Origin: a virus
Length of the DNA stretch: 60,076 nucleotides
Reading direction: 5' to 3' (one strand)
IMG/VR virus record: IMGVR_UViG_3300018933_000005
Span: 1 to 60,076 of that record
Below, one piece after another: positions 1-7,006 of this stretch (the first letter of the stretch is position 1; every line of letters starts with the position of its first letter). The notes beneath the pieces are model-generated. The model ran no database searches, was not told where the DNA came from, and saw only the letters and a program-made list of their open reading frames with translations. The translations under genes were made by a program, and so were the position numbers.

Positions 1-788
1 TCGGCGTCCAAGCCGAGCGCCTTGTACGCGTCGCGGGAGGTGGTGGACATGTCCACCGCGCGGATGGAGAACTCCTTGAATGCGTCGCTGATGATGTCCG
101 TGTCCCGGGCGCCGCCCTGGATGCCCTGCCGGAACAGGCCCAGCGCCTCAGTGGCGTCGATGCCCAGCTTGCGGAACTGGACCGAGTACTCCTGGAAGCT
201 CTCCAGGAGATCCTCGGCGTTCGGGCCGAGCTTCTGCATGCCGACCGTGATGACGTCCAGCGCGGACTGCGCGTCCGGCGCGAGCCGGTTCTTCATCATG
301 GCGGCGACGGCCTGCGTCTGCATCGACATGTCCGTGCCGAAGGTGTTCGCCACGTCCGCCATCTGTGAGGCGATGGACTGTAGTTGCTTGTTCGTCGCAT
401 CCGGCGGGGCCAGGCCAGCGTTGACGATCGACCGGATCACCTCGGCGCCCTGCTGGACGTCCTCGGTGATGCCCTTGGCGTACAGTTGGCCTGCAATCTT
501 GCCGTAGCGTTCAGCGTCTTGGCTGGTTGCGCCGAGCTGGGCCTCAAGCTTCTTGGTGATGCCGGCCTGCTCCATCGCCTCGGCGATGCCCGCAACCAGC
601 AGGGCGCCAGCCGCCGCTCCTGCGGCGGCGGCACCGAGCGTCAGCTTCTCCTTCAGGCTCCCGCCGGCGGCGTCTCCGGCGGCCTGGCCTGCGTCGTCCG
701 CAGGCCCGACGAGCTGCTGCCGGATCTCGTTTCCGATGCCCCGCACAGACGGGATGATCTGGAGTGTTGCGTAGCCGACGGTGGGCAT
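1..788 (-). CDS. Tail tape measure protein, N-terminal part (continues at the other window end)
   Basis: Reading from an ATG at 788 gives an open frame of 262 codons that runs off the window start. It begins MPTVGYATLQIIPSVRGI, a typical actinophage tape-measure start, followed by an Ala/Gly-rich hydrophobic helix (about residues 50-68) and a PhageMin_Tail-like region (ATNKQLQSIASQMADVANTFG) ending at DAYKALGLDA. The protein sets tail length and sits inside the tail tube. It lies directly downstream of the frameshifted chaperone genes, the usual position. The remaining 824 codons are at 60076..57602, but the two parts are one base out of frame if joined directly, so some bases are missing at the join. 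Confidence 0.9.
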   Translation of the reverse strand, partial: MPTVGYATLQIIPSVRGIGNEIRQQLVGPADDAGQAAGDAAGGSLKEKLTLGAAAAGAAAGALLVAGIAEAMEQAGITKKLEAQLGATSQDAERYGKIAGQLYAKGITEDVQQGAEVIRSIVNAGLAPPDATNKQLQSIASQMADVANTFGTDMSMQTQAVAAMMKNRLAPDAQSALDVITVGMQKLGPNAEDLLESFQEYSVQFRKLGIDATEALGLFRQGIQGGARDTDIISDAFKEFSIRAVDMSTTSRDAYKALGLDA

Positions 789-803
789 CGGGTACCCCCG
801 TTC

Positions 804-1579
804 TCACGCGATGCGGCCCTCTCGGATGGCCTGCTCCCGTTCGCGCTTGCGGCGGCGGGCGTCCTCGATGCGGGCGACCCGTTCGGGACTGTTGGTCTTC
901 TTCCGCTTCCGCTTGGTCTCCCACCAGCGCGGATACGGCTTCGGTTTCTTCGGCAGGTCGGACTTCTTGGTGGCGTTGGCGGCTTGGATGTGCCAGTCGA
1001 CGTGCTGGAGCATGTCGAAGATGTCGGCCAGCAGGATCGACTCGGCGGTCGGTTCGGGGCGACCCTCATTGAGGGCGATCCGGGTGGCGGACTCCGGCGG
1101 GAGGCGGCGCACGTACACGCCCAGCTCCCGCCACGTCAGTCGCCTGTGGCCGCTGGCGTCCCGTATGAACAGGTCGCGCAGGCGGACCCCGTAGACAGCC
1201 CGCAGATCGGCTTCGACGGCCTCGCCGTGCTCCCTCAGGAGTCGGACGAGGCCTCCGATTCCCCCAGGCCGCAGTGCTTCTTGTAGGCCTCGAACAGTGC
1301 CTTCAGCTTCCATTGCGGCAGCGGGTGCTTGCGGAACTCCTCGTAGTCGTCGCCGAGGGCCGCCCGGAAGAGGGTGAGCATGGCGCCGACCTCGCCGCGG
1401 TCCGCGCCTTCCAGGAGCTTCCACACGTCCAGTTCCTCGACGTGGGCCAGCTCGAAGCGGCGTCCGCCGAAGTGGACGCGGAACGGGTGGAGCTCGGCCT
1501 CGGCTTGGACCGCGTCGAGGTTGAAGTCGAACGGCTGATCGTCGGCGGGACGGCTCTTGGTCGCGGTTCGGGTGGTCAT
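804..1579 (-). CDS. Tail assembly chaperone, -1 frameshift product (gpGT-like)
   Basis: A second frame ending with TGA at 804 overlaps the end of the upstream chaperone frame and has no convincing start of its own. Slipping back one base at 1259..1265 joins the first ~106 residues of the short chaperone to a ~150-residue extension (GGIGGLVRLLREHG... to KREREQAIREGRIA) rich in basic residues. This matches the known lambda G/GT arrangement, where the extended form links the tape measure to major tail protein during assembly. Position between major tail protein and tape measure supports this. The register change is exactly -1. Confidence 0.85.
1235..1579 (-). CDS. Tail assembly chaperone, short form (gpG-like)
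   Basis: 114 residues from ATG at 1579 to TGA at 1235. The centre (FRVHFGGRRFELAHVEELDVWKLLEGADRGEVGAMLTLFRAALGDD, given here only as an outline) resembles tail-assembly chaperones of actinophages. It is the unshifted product and normally the more abundant one. Its ATG overlaps the stop of the upstream gene (ATGA at 1576..1579), so the two are probably translationally coupled. It should act in the cytoplasm on the tape measure before tail tube polymerisation. Confidence 0.85.
   Translation of the reverse strand: MTTRTATKSRPADDQPFDFNLDAVQAEAELHPFRVHFGGRRFELAHVEELDVWKLLEGADRGEVGAMLTLFRAALGDDYEEFRKHPLPQWKLKALFEAYKKHCGLGESEASSDS
1259..1265 (-). other. Programmed -1 ribosomal frameshift site
   Basis: On the minus strand the heptamer GGGGGAA is read as CTG GGG GAA near the end of the short chaperone frame. 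Slipping back one base lets the GGG codon re-pair perfectly and continues in the longer frame. It lies 24 bases before the short-form stop, inside the overlap of the two frames, as in other G/GT pairs. Confidence 0.8.
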
Positions 1580-1932
1580 CGGTGCTCGCTCTCTTTGCGC
1601 GGTTCGGGCTTGAGGATCTGGACGGCGTCGGCCATCAGCGTCATGCGGACGGTGCTGACGCCGTCGGGGTTCAGGCGGACGTCCATGGGCTCGTTGGCGA
1701 CCAGCCAGGGGAACGGCTCGCCGTCGATGAGGATCGCGCCGCCCGGCTGGACGACGATCTCCTTGGCGAGCTGCGGCTCTGCCTCAGGTGGCTGCCGGTT
1801 GTCGGCGGCTGCGGCGAGGAGGGCGGCGACCACGCGGCTGCGCAGGTGCCGCGGCAGTTCCTCGCCCTGCTGGATCAGACCGAGGTCGACGGCCTTCGCC
1901 GTGACCTGCTCGTCGGTGTACCGGGCGTGCAT
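1576..1932 (-). CDS. Phage structural-region protein of unknown function
   Basis: 118 residues from ATG at 1932 (MHARYTDEQVTAKAVDLGLIQQG...). It lies between the major tail protein and the chaperones and overlaps the chaperone start by four bases. The second half (VVQPGGAILIDGEPFPWLVANEPMDV) looks like a small beta-rich domain, which fits an accessory tail or tail-assembly factor. I do not recognise the family. The place in the operon argues for a tail role; nothing else does. Confidence 0.75.
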   Translation of the reverse strand: MHARYTDEQVTAKAVDLGLIQQGEELPRHLRSRVVAALLAAAADNRQPPEAEPQLAKEIVVQPGGAILIDGEPFPWLVANEPMDVRLNPDGVSTVRMTLMADAVQILKPEPRKESEHR

Positions 1933-2008
1933 CGCTCTCCTTGTCGCGGTTCGGCTGAGTGCCGGGGCGCGGCCGAACCGCGACGAACACCCGCGCCCCG
2001 GCAGCTCA

Positions 2009-2779
2009 TCAGGCGGTGACGGTCACCGCGCTGGTGTCGGTCTGGCCGGAGTAGGACGCGGTCACGGTGGCCGTGCCCGGCGCGACTCCGGTCACGAACC
2101 CGGCGGAGACGGTGGCCACGGCCGTATCGGAGGACGACCAGGAGGCGTCCGCAGTGACGTCGACAGTGGTGGCGTCGTCGTAGGCGGCCGTAGCGGTCAG
2201 GGCGCCGATCGCGCCGTCGGCCACCGACAGGGTCGCCGGGGCCACGGTCAGGCCGGTCAGGACCGGGGTGGTCTGCCGGTCGAACAGCACCCCGGCGGCG
2301 GTGGGGAAGACGGTGACGGCGAACGTCATCGACTCCAGGTCGGTTTCGTTCTCGCCGTGGTCGCCGTCGAGTGTGACCTCCCCGTACAGGGCGGTGATCA
2401 GGCGGCGGACCTTGCCACCCTCGCGGGTCTCGAACGCGACCTTCACCCTCGCCGGACGCGGCACCACGATCTGTGTCGGGGTCGAGCCGGGCCACAGCAG
2501 GCTGTAGGTGGTGGCGTTGTCCTCCAGCGCCGTGAAGCTCTTGGTCAGCTTGAAGTGCGCGCGGGAGGTGCGGACCAGCATGCCGCCCCAGGCGTACTTG
2601 TCGTCGGTGTCCTCATCCCTGCTCTCGGGGAATCCCTCGTCCCCGTCGAGCAGGCCCACCAGGTCCCAAGCCGCTCCGAACGGCGCGTTGGCGTCGGCGG
2701 GCAGGGCCGCGTTGAGGTCGGACGAGACGTAGACGTCGGCGTCCGTCCAGAGATTTGCCTTCAGCGGATCACCGGCCAC
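2009..2779 (-). CDS. Major tail tube protein with C-terminal bacterial Ig-like (Big2) domain
   Basis: 256 residues. Residues ~1-175 form the tube domain (MAGDPLKANLWTDADVYVSSD; the FKLTKSFTALEDN and KVAFETREGGKVRRLITALYGEVTLD stretches are typical of actinophage major tail proteins). From about residue 178 a Big_2-type domain follows: LTGLTVAPATLSVADGAIGAL then WSSSDTAVATVSAGFVTGV and GTATVTASYSG, the classic Big2 signature. Such Ig domains decorate the tail surface and are thought to hold weak carbohydrate contacts. Position after the tail terminator and before the chaperones agrees. It should be the most abundant tail protein. Confidence 0.9.
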   Translation of the reverse strand: MAGDPLKANLWTDADVYVSSDLNAALPADANAPFGAAWDLVGLLDGDEGFPESRDEDTDDKYAWGGMLVRTSRAHFKLTKSFTALEDNATTYSLLWPGSTPTQIVVPRPARVKVAFETREGGKVRRLITALYGEVTLDGDHGENETDLESMTFAVTVFPTAAGVLFDRQTTPVLTGLTVAPATLSVADGAIGALTATAAYDDATTVDVTADASWSSSDTAVATVSAGFVTGVAPGTATVTASYSGQTDTSAVTVTA

Positions 2780-2838
2780 GGCGTCCTCCTCATGTCTCGA
2801 AGCAGGGTCAGGGGCGTCGCGGTTCGGCTATGCGGTTG

Positions 2839-3285
2839 TCAGTTCGGGATCGGCTGCGGCCTGACGTTGGCAGTCACCAGGAATGTCGACAGGTCGATGC
2901 TGGAGGCGTCGTCGACGGCGGGCAGCGGGCCGACCGCCGGCCGCACCCCGCGGATCACGGGTCCGGAGTGCACGATCAGCAGGCCCTGGCAGAGCATCGC
3001 CAGATCGTGCGCCTGGTCGGCGTCGGTATGCCAGACGGTGACGCGCAGCAGACACCGGGCGTTGGCCATCGACGGGTGCGGGGTGTTGCCGTCCAGCCGG
3101 ACCAGCACATACGGCAACTCCGGGGTCTCCGGGGAGCGGTCGCCCGGCACCCGCGTGCCGACCTTTACCCCGGCTGCGTGAGGCTCCGGCCGCCCCGCCA
3201 GAGCCTCACGCAGCACCGCCGCCCCCGCGGACTGCACGTCGGGGAATAGCGTCAGGGGCTTACTCATCCGCCGCTTCCCTGCCAC
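2839..3285 (-). CDS. Tail terminator protein
   Basis: 148 residues from 3285, or 142 from an internal ATG at 3267 (MSKPLTLFPDV). The pattern LFPDVQSAGAAVLREAL... VGTRVP... PYVLVRLDG... RCLLRVTVWHTDADQAHDLAMLCQGLL matches the tail-completion/terminator fold that caps the tail tube and docks it to the head. It sits between the gp10-like protein and the major tail protein, the standard place. It overlaps the end of the upstream gene, so the two are coupled. Confidence 0.8.
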   Translation of the reverse strand: MAGKRRMSKPLTLFPDVQSAGAAVLREALAGRPEPHAAGVKVGTRVPGDRSPETPELPYVLVRLDGNTPHPSMANARCLLRVTVWHTDADQAHDLAMLCQGLLIVHSGPVIRGVRPAVGPLPAVDDASSIDLSTFLVTANVRPQPIPN

Positions 3286-3554
3286 GGCCGCACCTCGGCG
3301 CCGGCCTCCTGTGCCGATCGGGTCAGGACCCCGTCACGGGCCTGCCAGCCCATGCCGCGTGCGTGCGCGATCGTCACCGACGCGGCGCCGCGGTCGGTGG
3401 TGTACTTGCGGATCTGGACCGGGGTGCCGGGGGGAAGCTTCGCCCGCGTGCGGGCGCGCACGTCCTCCGCGACGCCGTCGACCATCTCCCGTACCCCGTC
3501 GGACTTGAGCACCTCACGGATTCCGGCGGAGTCCAGTTCCAGCTTCTCCAGCAC
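3264..3554 (-). CDS. HK97 gp10-like head-tail component
   Basis: 96 residues. The VREMVDGVAEDVRARTRAKLPPGTPVQIRKYTTDRGAASVTIAH region follows the HK97-gp10 pattern: a helix followed by a small beta sheet with Arg and Tyr residues. These proteins take part in head-tail joining. Order (connector, closure, gp10-like, terminator, tail tube) is canonical. The end overlaps the terminator start region by 22 bases. Confidence 0.75.
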   Translation of the reverse strand: MLEKLELDSAGIREVLKSDGVREMVDGVAEDVRARTRAKLPPGTPVQIRKYTTDRGAASVTIAHARGMGWQARDGVLTRSAQEAGAEVRPWQGSGG

Positions 3555-3566
3555 GTCGGCCTCCTC

Positions 3567-3914
3567 TCAGCCGGTGGCGCGCTGCATGGTGAACTCGATG
3601 TGGTGGACGCCGCCCTCCAGCGGGTCGGGCCAGCGGGCCACCTCGCCGATGACCTGCAGCGTCATGCCGTTCCACTCGATGCGGTCGCCCGAGCGGACGT
3701 CGGCGTCCGTGCCGGGCTCGGACAGCACCCGCCAGCCGGTGACCACCGCGGTGCGGTCCGGCTCGGTGTCCTCGGCCTGGGTGTTGGGCTGCACGCTGAC
3801 GTGGTCCACCACGGCGCGGGTGACCGCTCCCGGCGACCAGTCCGGCACCTCGTTGCCGCCCCGGTCCACCTTGGTGCCGGGACGGATCACAGTCACCTGC
3901 TGGTGAAAGATCAC
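3567..3914 (-). CDS. Head closure / head-tail stopper protein
   Basis: 115 residues (MIFHQQVTVIRPGTKVDRGGNEVPDWSPG...). The all-beta pattern with GWRVLSEPGTDADVRSGDRIEWNGMTLQVIGEVARWPDPLEGGVHHIE resembles phage head-closure proteins: a hallmark is the sentence-like 'D-R-[IV]-x-W-x-G' strand and the closing VHHIE. It should plug the portal after packaging. The start overlaps the preceding gene by four bases. Confidence 0.75.
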   Translation of the reverse strand: MIFHQQVTVIRPGTKVDRGGNEVPDWSPGAVTRAVVDHVSVQPNTQAEDTEPDRTAVVTGWRVLSEPGTDADVRSGDRIEWNGMTLQVIGEVARWPDPLEGGVHHIEFTMQRATG

Positions 3915-4465
3915 GGCTGCTCACCCGCGTTCACCCGGTACTTCTTCACCATCGCCGACCACTGCGCGCTCACGCCGACCGCAGCCTGCGCGCCGAAGGT
4001 GGTGGTGATGCCCCCGGCCTGGACCGTCTGCACCCCGGCCTTAACCGCGTACAGCACCCGGGCCTGGTCGATGACGACTTCCTGAATGTCCTCCGGCACC
4101 GGGTCGTAGCCGTGGCTGTAGGTCACCCGCAGGCAGCGCAGCCGGTCCGGCCACACCGTCCCACCCAGCCGCCGCAGGAACCCGTCCGCCGACCAGGCGT
4201 AATCAGTGCCGTCAACCAGCGGCTCGCCGTCCAGCAGCACCTCGGACACCGCGGTCACAGGAGCGGCCGGCAGCAGGATCGACGACCGGCCACCGCCGTC
4301 CAGCACCATCACATCCCCGGCCACCGGCGTCACCGGGTGGCGGACCGCCCCGCGGAATCGGCTGGAGGCCGCGGCGAGGGCGGCCAGCAGCTTCGGATCC
4401 TCTGGCCCTACCGGCAGCCATGCGGCCAGGTCAGCCGGGTCGGCGAGGTAGTCAGTCGTCGCCAC
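3911..4465 (-). CDS. Head-tail connector (adaptor) protein
   Basis: 184 residues with a GTG start at 4465 (VATTDYLADPADLAAWL). The frame is open further upstream, but that part is Arg/Pro-rich shadow of the preceding gene. The helix-rich DLAAWLPVGPEDPKLLAALAAASSRFRGAVRHPV... LRCLRVTYSHGYDPVPEDIQEVVIDQARVLYAV pattern is typical of gp6-like adaptor proteins that bind below the portal. The end overlaps the next gene by four bases. Confidence 0.8.
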   Translation of the reverse strand: MATTDYLADPADLAAWLPVGPEDPKLLAALAAASSRFRGAVRHPVTPVAGDVMVLDGGGRSSILLPAAPVTAVSEVLLDGEPLVDGTDYAWSADGFLRRLGGTVWPDRLRCLRVTYSHGYDPVPEDIQEVVIDQARVLYAVKAGVQTVQAGGITTTFGAQAAVGVSAQWSAMVKKYRVNAGEQP

Positions 4466-4805
4466 CGGAGGCGGCCTTGGTCCGGGACGTGCGCGCCTTG
4501 TTCGACGTGGTGCGGGACTTGTTCTCCGCCGTGCCGGCCTTCTCCTCCGTTGTGGAAGGTGCGGTCGGCTGCTCACCGTCGATCGGGGTGGCGTCGTAGC
4601 GTTCGGCGTCGGCCTCGTTGAGCTTCATCACGGTCTTCCTGCCGCCCGGCAGCGTGACCTCGTACCTTTTCAGCGGTCCGCTCACGGCGGCCACCTCCCA
4701 TGTCTCGTCCACCGGCACGGACGCCGAGGGCGGGCCGCATGCGGCATGCGTTCCGCCGCAGATCGGGCACCGCCCTCGGACCGTCCGTGAGCTGATCAGG
4801 GTCAC
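4452..4805 (-). CDS. Small zinc-ribbon protein between capsid and connector
   Basis: 117 residues from a GTG at 4805 that overlaps the capsid stop (GTGA), so it is coupled to capsid translation. Residues ~14-25 contain CPICGGTHAAC, a short zinc-ribbon-like knuckle. The centre has a YEVTLPGGRKTVMKLNEADAERY strand-helix and the C-terminus is a low-complexity Lys/Thr/Ser-rich tail. The middle segment resembles small actinophage proteins found at this place. Whether it is a virion component is not visible from sequence. Confidence 0.75.
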   Translation of the reverse strand: MTLISSRTVRGRCPICGGTHAACGPPSASVPVDETWEVAAVSGPLKRYEVTLPGGRKTVMKLNEADAERYDATPIDGEQPTAPSTTEEKAGTAENKSRTTSNKARTSRTKAASGGDD

Positions 4806-6139
4806 GCTGTCAGGTCGATCTCGACGAACGCGCTGGGCTGGATGACGCCGAACGCGGCGCGCATCTCGGCGAGGATCGCCACCAGGTTCCGCACGAAGAA
4901 GTCTGCGTGCGAGTCGGTGACGGTGATGGACGCCTGCTCGCGGTCCCACAGCATCGCCTTGCGGAAATCGCCGACGTAGCCGGTACCGGCGGGGACCGCC
5001 TCGGTCTGGATGACCGGCAGCCCCCACAGTGCCGTCGCGGTGCCGGCCGCGCCCGGGCCGCCGAAGTAGAAGTCGGCGTTCCCGTTGACGGACAGGTCGA
5101 TGGACTCGACGTCGGCCGGGTTGAGCAGGTACGCGTTCGGCACGGAGCGGCCCACGGTGTAGACCTTGGTCTTGGCCTTGCGCAGGGTCCGCAGGCGCTG
5201 CATGTCCGCGCCGGTGCCGGTGGTGTCCCACGCCTGCGTCTGAATGCCGGAGACGTTGGCCAGGCCCTCGAAGTTCTCCCCGGTCCCGTCACCGGAGATC
5301 ATCTGGTCTTCGAGTTCCTCCTCCAGGCCGTAGCGCAGGAAGGAGTCGATGAGGGTGCGGATCTGCGCCGCATCACTCAGCGCACGCTTGGTGATCGGGA
5401 TCCAATGCGCGATCGTCCGCACCGGCGTGGTGACCTTCGCCACCGACAGCCCCGACTCCGGCTTGTAGCCGCCCCCGGCCGCCGGCACCAGCGCACCGGC
5501 CGTGCCCGGCGCCGTCGGGGCGTCCGCGGTCGTGGCCTCCGGCACCGGCGCGGCGTTGTTCGTCGTCGAGGTGACGCGCACGTACTCGATGGTGTCCGAG
5601 CCGGTGGTGCCGTTGGCGACCACGTCCCGCAGCCGCAGCGGGCGCTGGAACAGGTCCAGCCCCACCTGCAGGCCGCGGTAGTCGTTCTGCACGAACCCGC
5701 CGGCCGACGTGTCCGACGCGCCCGTAACCAGGCTCTTGTAGCTGGCGGGCATCGACTGCACGCGGGCCTTCGCGCCGAAACCGCCCCGCGGCGCGGTCGC
5801 CATCAGCCCCCGGTACGCCTCGCTCTTGACGAACGACTCGCCGAGGCTGCCGGCGGGAGGCGGCACGATCAGCCCGGAGGCGGTACGGCGCTCGCCGCCC
5901 TTCTCCTCGTTCAGGCCGATGCCCTCGCCGAGATCCTTCAGCGCCGAGCGCATCTCGCGGTCGGCCTTGGCCTTCTCCAGACCGGCCTTCGCCTCCTTGG
6001 CCTTGGCCATGTGCTCGGTGACCTGAGCCCGCTCATCGTCGGTGAAGTCGCGGTCCTCATCCTCCGCCTTCGTGGCGATGGCCTGAGCCTGCAGCAGGTG
6101 GTGCTTGAGCTGTTCCTTCAGCTCCTCGATCTTGTTCAC
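4802..6139 (-). CDS. Major capsid protein, HK97 fold, with N-terminal scaffolding (delta) domain
   Basis: 445 residues. Residues ~1-85 are a charged coiled coil (MNKIEELKEQLKHHLLQAQ... GLEKAKADREMRSAL), the delta domain that acts as built-in scaffold and is cut off by the prohead protease. The body shows HK97 gp5 features: DTSAGGFVQNDY, PLRLRDVVANG, TGSDTIEYVRVT, PVRTIAHWIPITKRALSDAAQIRTLI, MISGDGTGENFEGL and LMLW-like AMLWDREQASITVTDSHADFFVRN. Immediately downstream of the protease. Confidence 0.95.
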   Translation of the reverse strand: MNKIEELKEQLKHHLLQAQAIATKAEDEDRDFTDDERAQVTEHMAKAKEAKAGLEKAKADREMRSALKDLGEGIGLNEEKGGERRTASGLIVPPPAGSLGESFVKSEAYRGLMATAPRGGFGAKARVQSMPASYKSLVTGASDTSAGGFVQNDYRGLQVGLDLFQRPLRLRDVVANGTTGSDTIEYVRVTSTTNNAAPVPEATTADAPTAPGTAGALVPAAGGGYKPESGLSVAKVTTPVRTIAHWIPITKRALSDAAQIRTLIDSFLRYGLEEELEDQMISGDGTGENFEGLANVSGIQTQAWDTTGTGADMQRLRTLRKAKTKVYTVGRSVPNAYLLNPADVESIDLSVNGNADFYFGGPGAAGTATALWGLPVIQTEAVPAGTGYVGDFRKAMLWDREQASITVTDSHADFFVRNLVAILAEMRAAFGVIQPSAFVEIDLTA

Positions 6140-6147
6140 GTCTCTCC

Positions 6148-7005
6148 TCAGTCCGTGAGCGAAAGGGCCTCGACCGTCAGCAGGTCGAGGTCGGTGCGCA
6201 GACGGAGCGAGGCGGTTCCGGTCTTGGCGGCGCCGCGGGGCGCTTCGCGGAGATCCGGCGTGGTCTCGTCCTCAGTGCTGCTCGATGGGGTCTCCCGGTC
6301 ACCCTTGGCGGGCTGGGTGACCGCGGTCTGGGCGGAGGGCTGTTCGCCGTCGGCCGCCGCGGCTCCCGGCTGGCCGGGCTTCTCGGGCTTGCTGTTCTTC
6401 TCCGGCTCGGCGCTGGACAGCACCTCGCTGATCGCGTCGCGCGCCTCGACGAGGCGCTCGTAGTTCTTCTGGGACAGCACGCGTCCGGCCTTCACGCCGG
6501 ACGCTACGTGGGCGGCCTTCGCCGCGATCAGCTCGGTCTCCTGGTTGGCGCCCACCAGCGTGGGCCCCACCTCGTGGATCCGCAGCTTGCGCAGCTCGTA
6601 CACCTCGCGGCCGTCCCGCTCACCCCAGCCGCCGTCCTCGATGTCGTAGGCGAAGGAAAACTGGGTGACGCGGCGGCCCTTCAGCAGGCGGAAGACCTGC
6701 TGCGCCTTGGGATTGTCCATGTCCAGTTGGCCCGTGACCAGCAGGCCGCCGGCGGACTCGCGTGCCTCGACGACGTGCCCGATGTGGGAGAACGGGTCAC
6801 CCCAGTCGTGTGACCAGATCACCGGGATCGGGTCGCCCGAGTCCTTCCAGCGCGCCAGGTCCTCGGTGAAGGCGCCCGGCATGACCACGTCCCCGACGCT
6901 GTCCTCGTTGCCGAACACGCTCACCAGGGCGGTGAACTCCCCGGCCCCCAGTCCATCGCTCTCGCCAGCCGCCTTCACCCGCGCAGGGGCATCCTTCGTC
7001 AGCAC
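6148..7005 (-). CDS. Prohead maturation protease (HK97 gp4 / S78 family)
   Basis: 285 residues from a GTG at 7005. The N-terminal two thirds carry the protease fold: FTALVSVFGNEDSVGDVVMPGAF, then IWSHDW with the catalytic His at residue 66, and VTQFSFAYD with the nucleophile Ser at 117, followed by LRKLRIHEVGPTLVGAN. The C-terminal ~100 residues are low-complexity (Pro/Glu/Thr/Ser-rich) and may be a cleavable tail. It removes the capsid delta domain inside the prohead. It lies nine bases upstream of the capsid gene. Confidence 0.93.
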   Translation of the reverse strand: MLTKDAPARVKAAGESDGLGAGEFTALVSVFGNEDSVGDVVMPGAFTEDLARWKDSGDPIPVIWSHDWGDPFSHIGHVVEARESAGGLLVTGQLDMDNPKAQQVFRLLKGRRVTQFSFAYDIEDGGWGERDGREVYELRKLRIHEVGPTLVGANQETELIAAKAAHVASGVKAGRVLSQKNYERLVEARDAISEVLSSAEPEKNSKPEKPGQPGAAAADGEQPSAQTAVTQPAKGDRETPSSSTEDETTPDLREAPRGAAKTGTASLRLRTDLDLLTVEALSLTD

Positions 7006-7006
7006 G

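Noticed and set aside
1274-3181. 635-residue plus-strand frame opposite the tail genes
   Set aside because: Shadow of well-supported minus-strand tail genes with no domain of its own.
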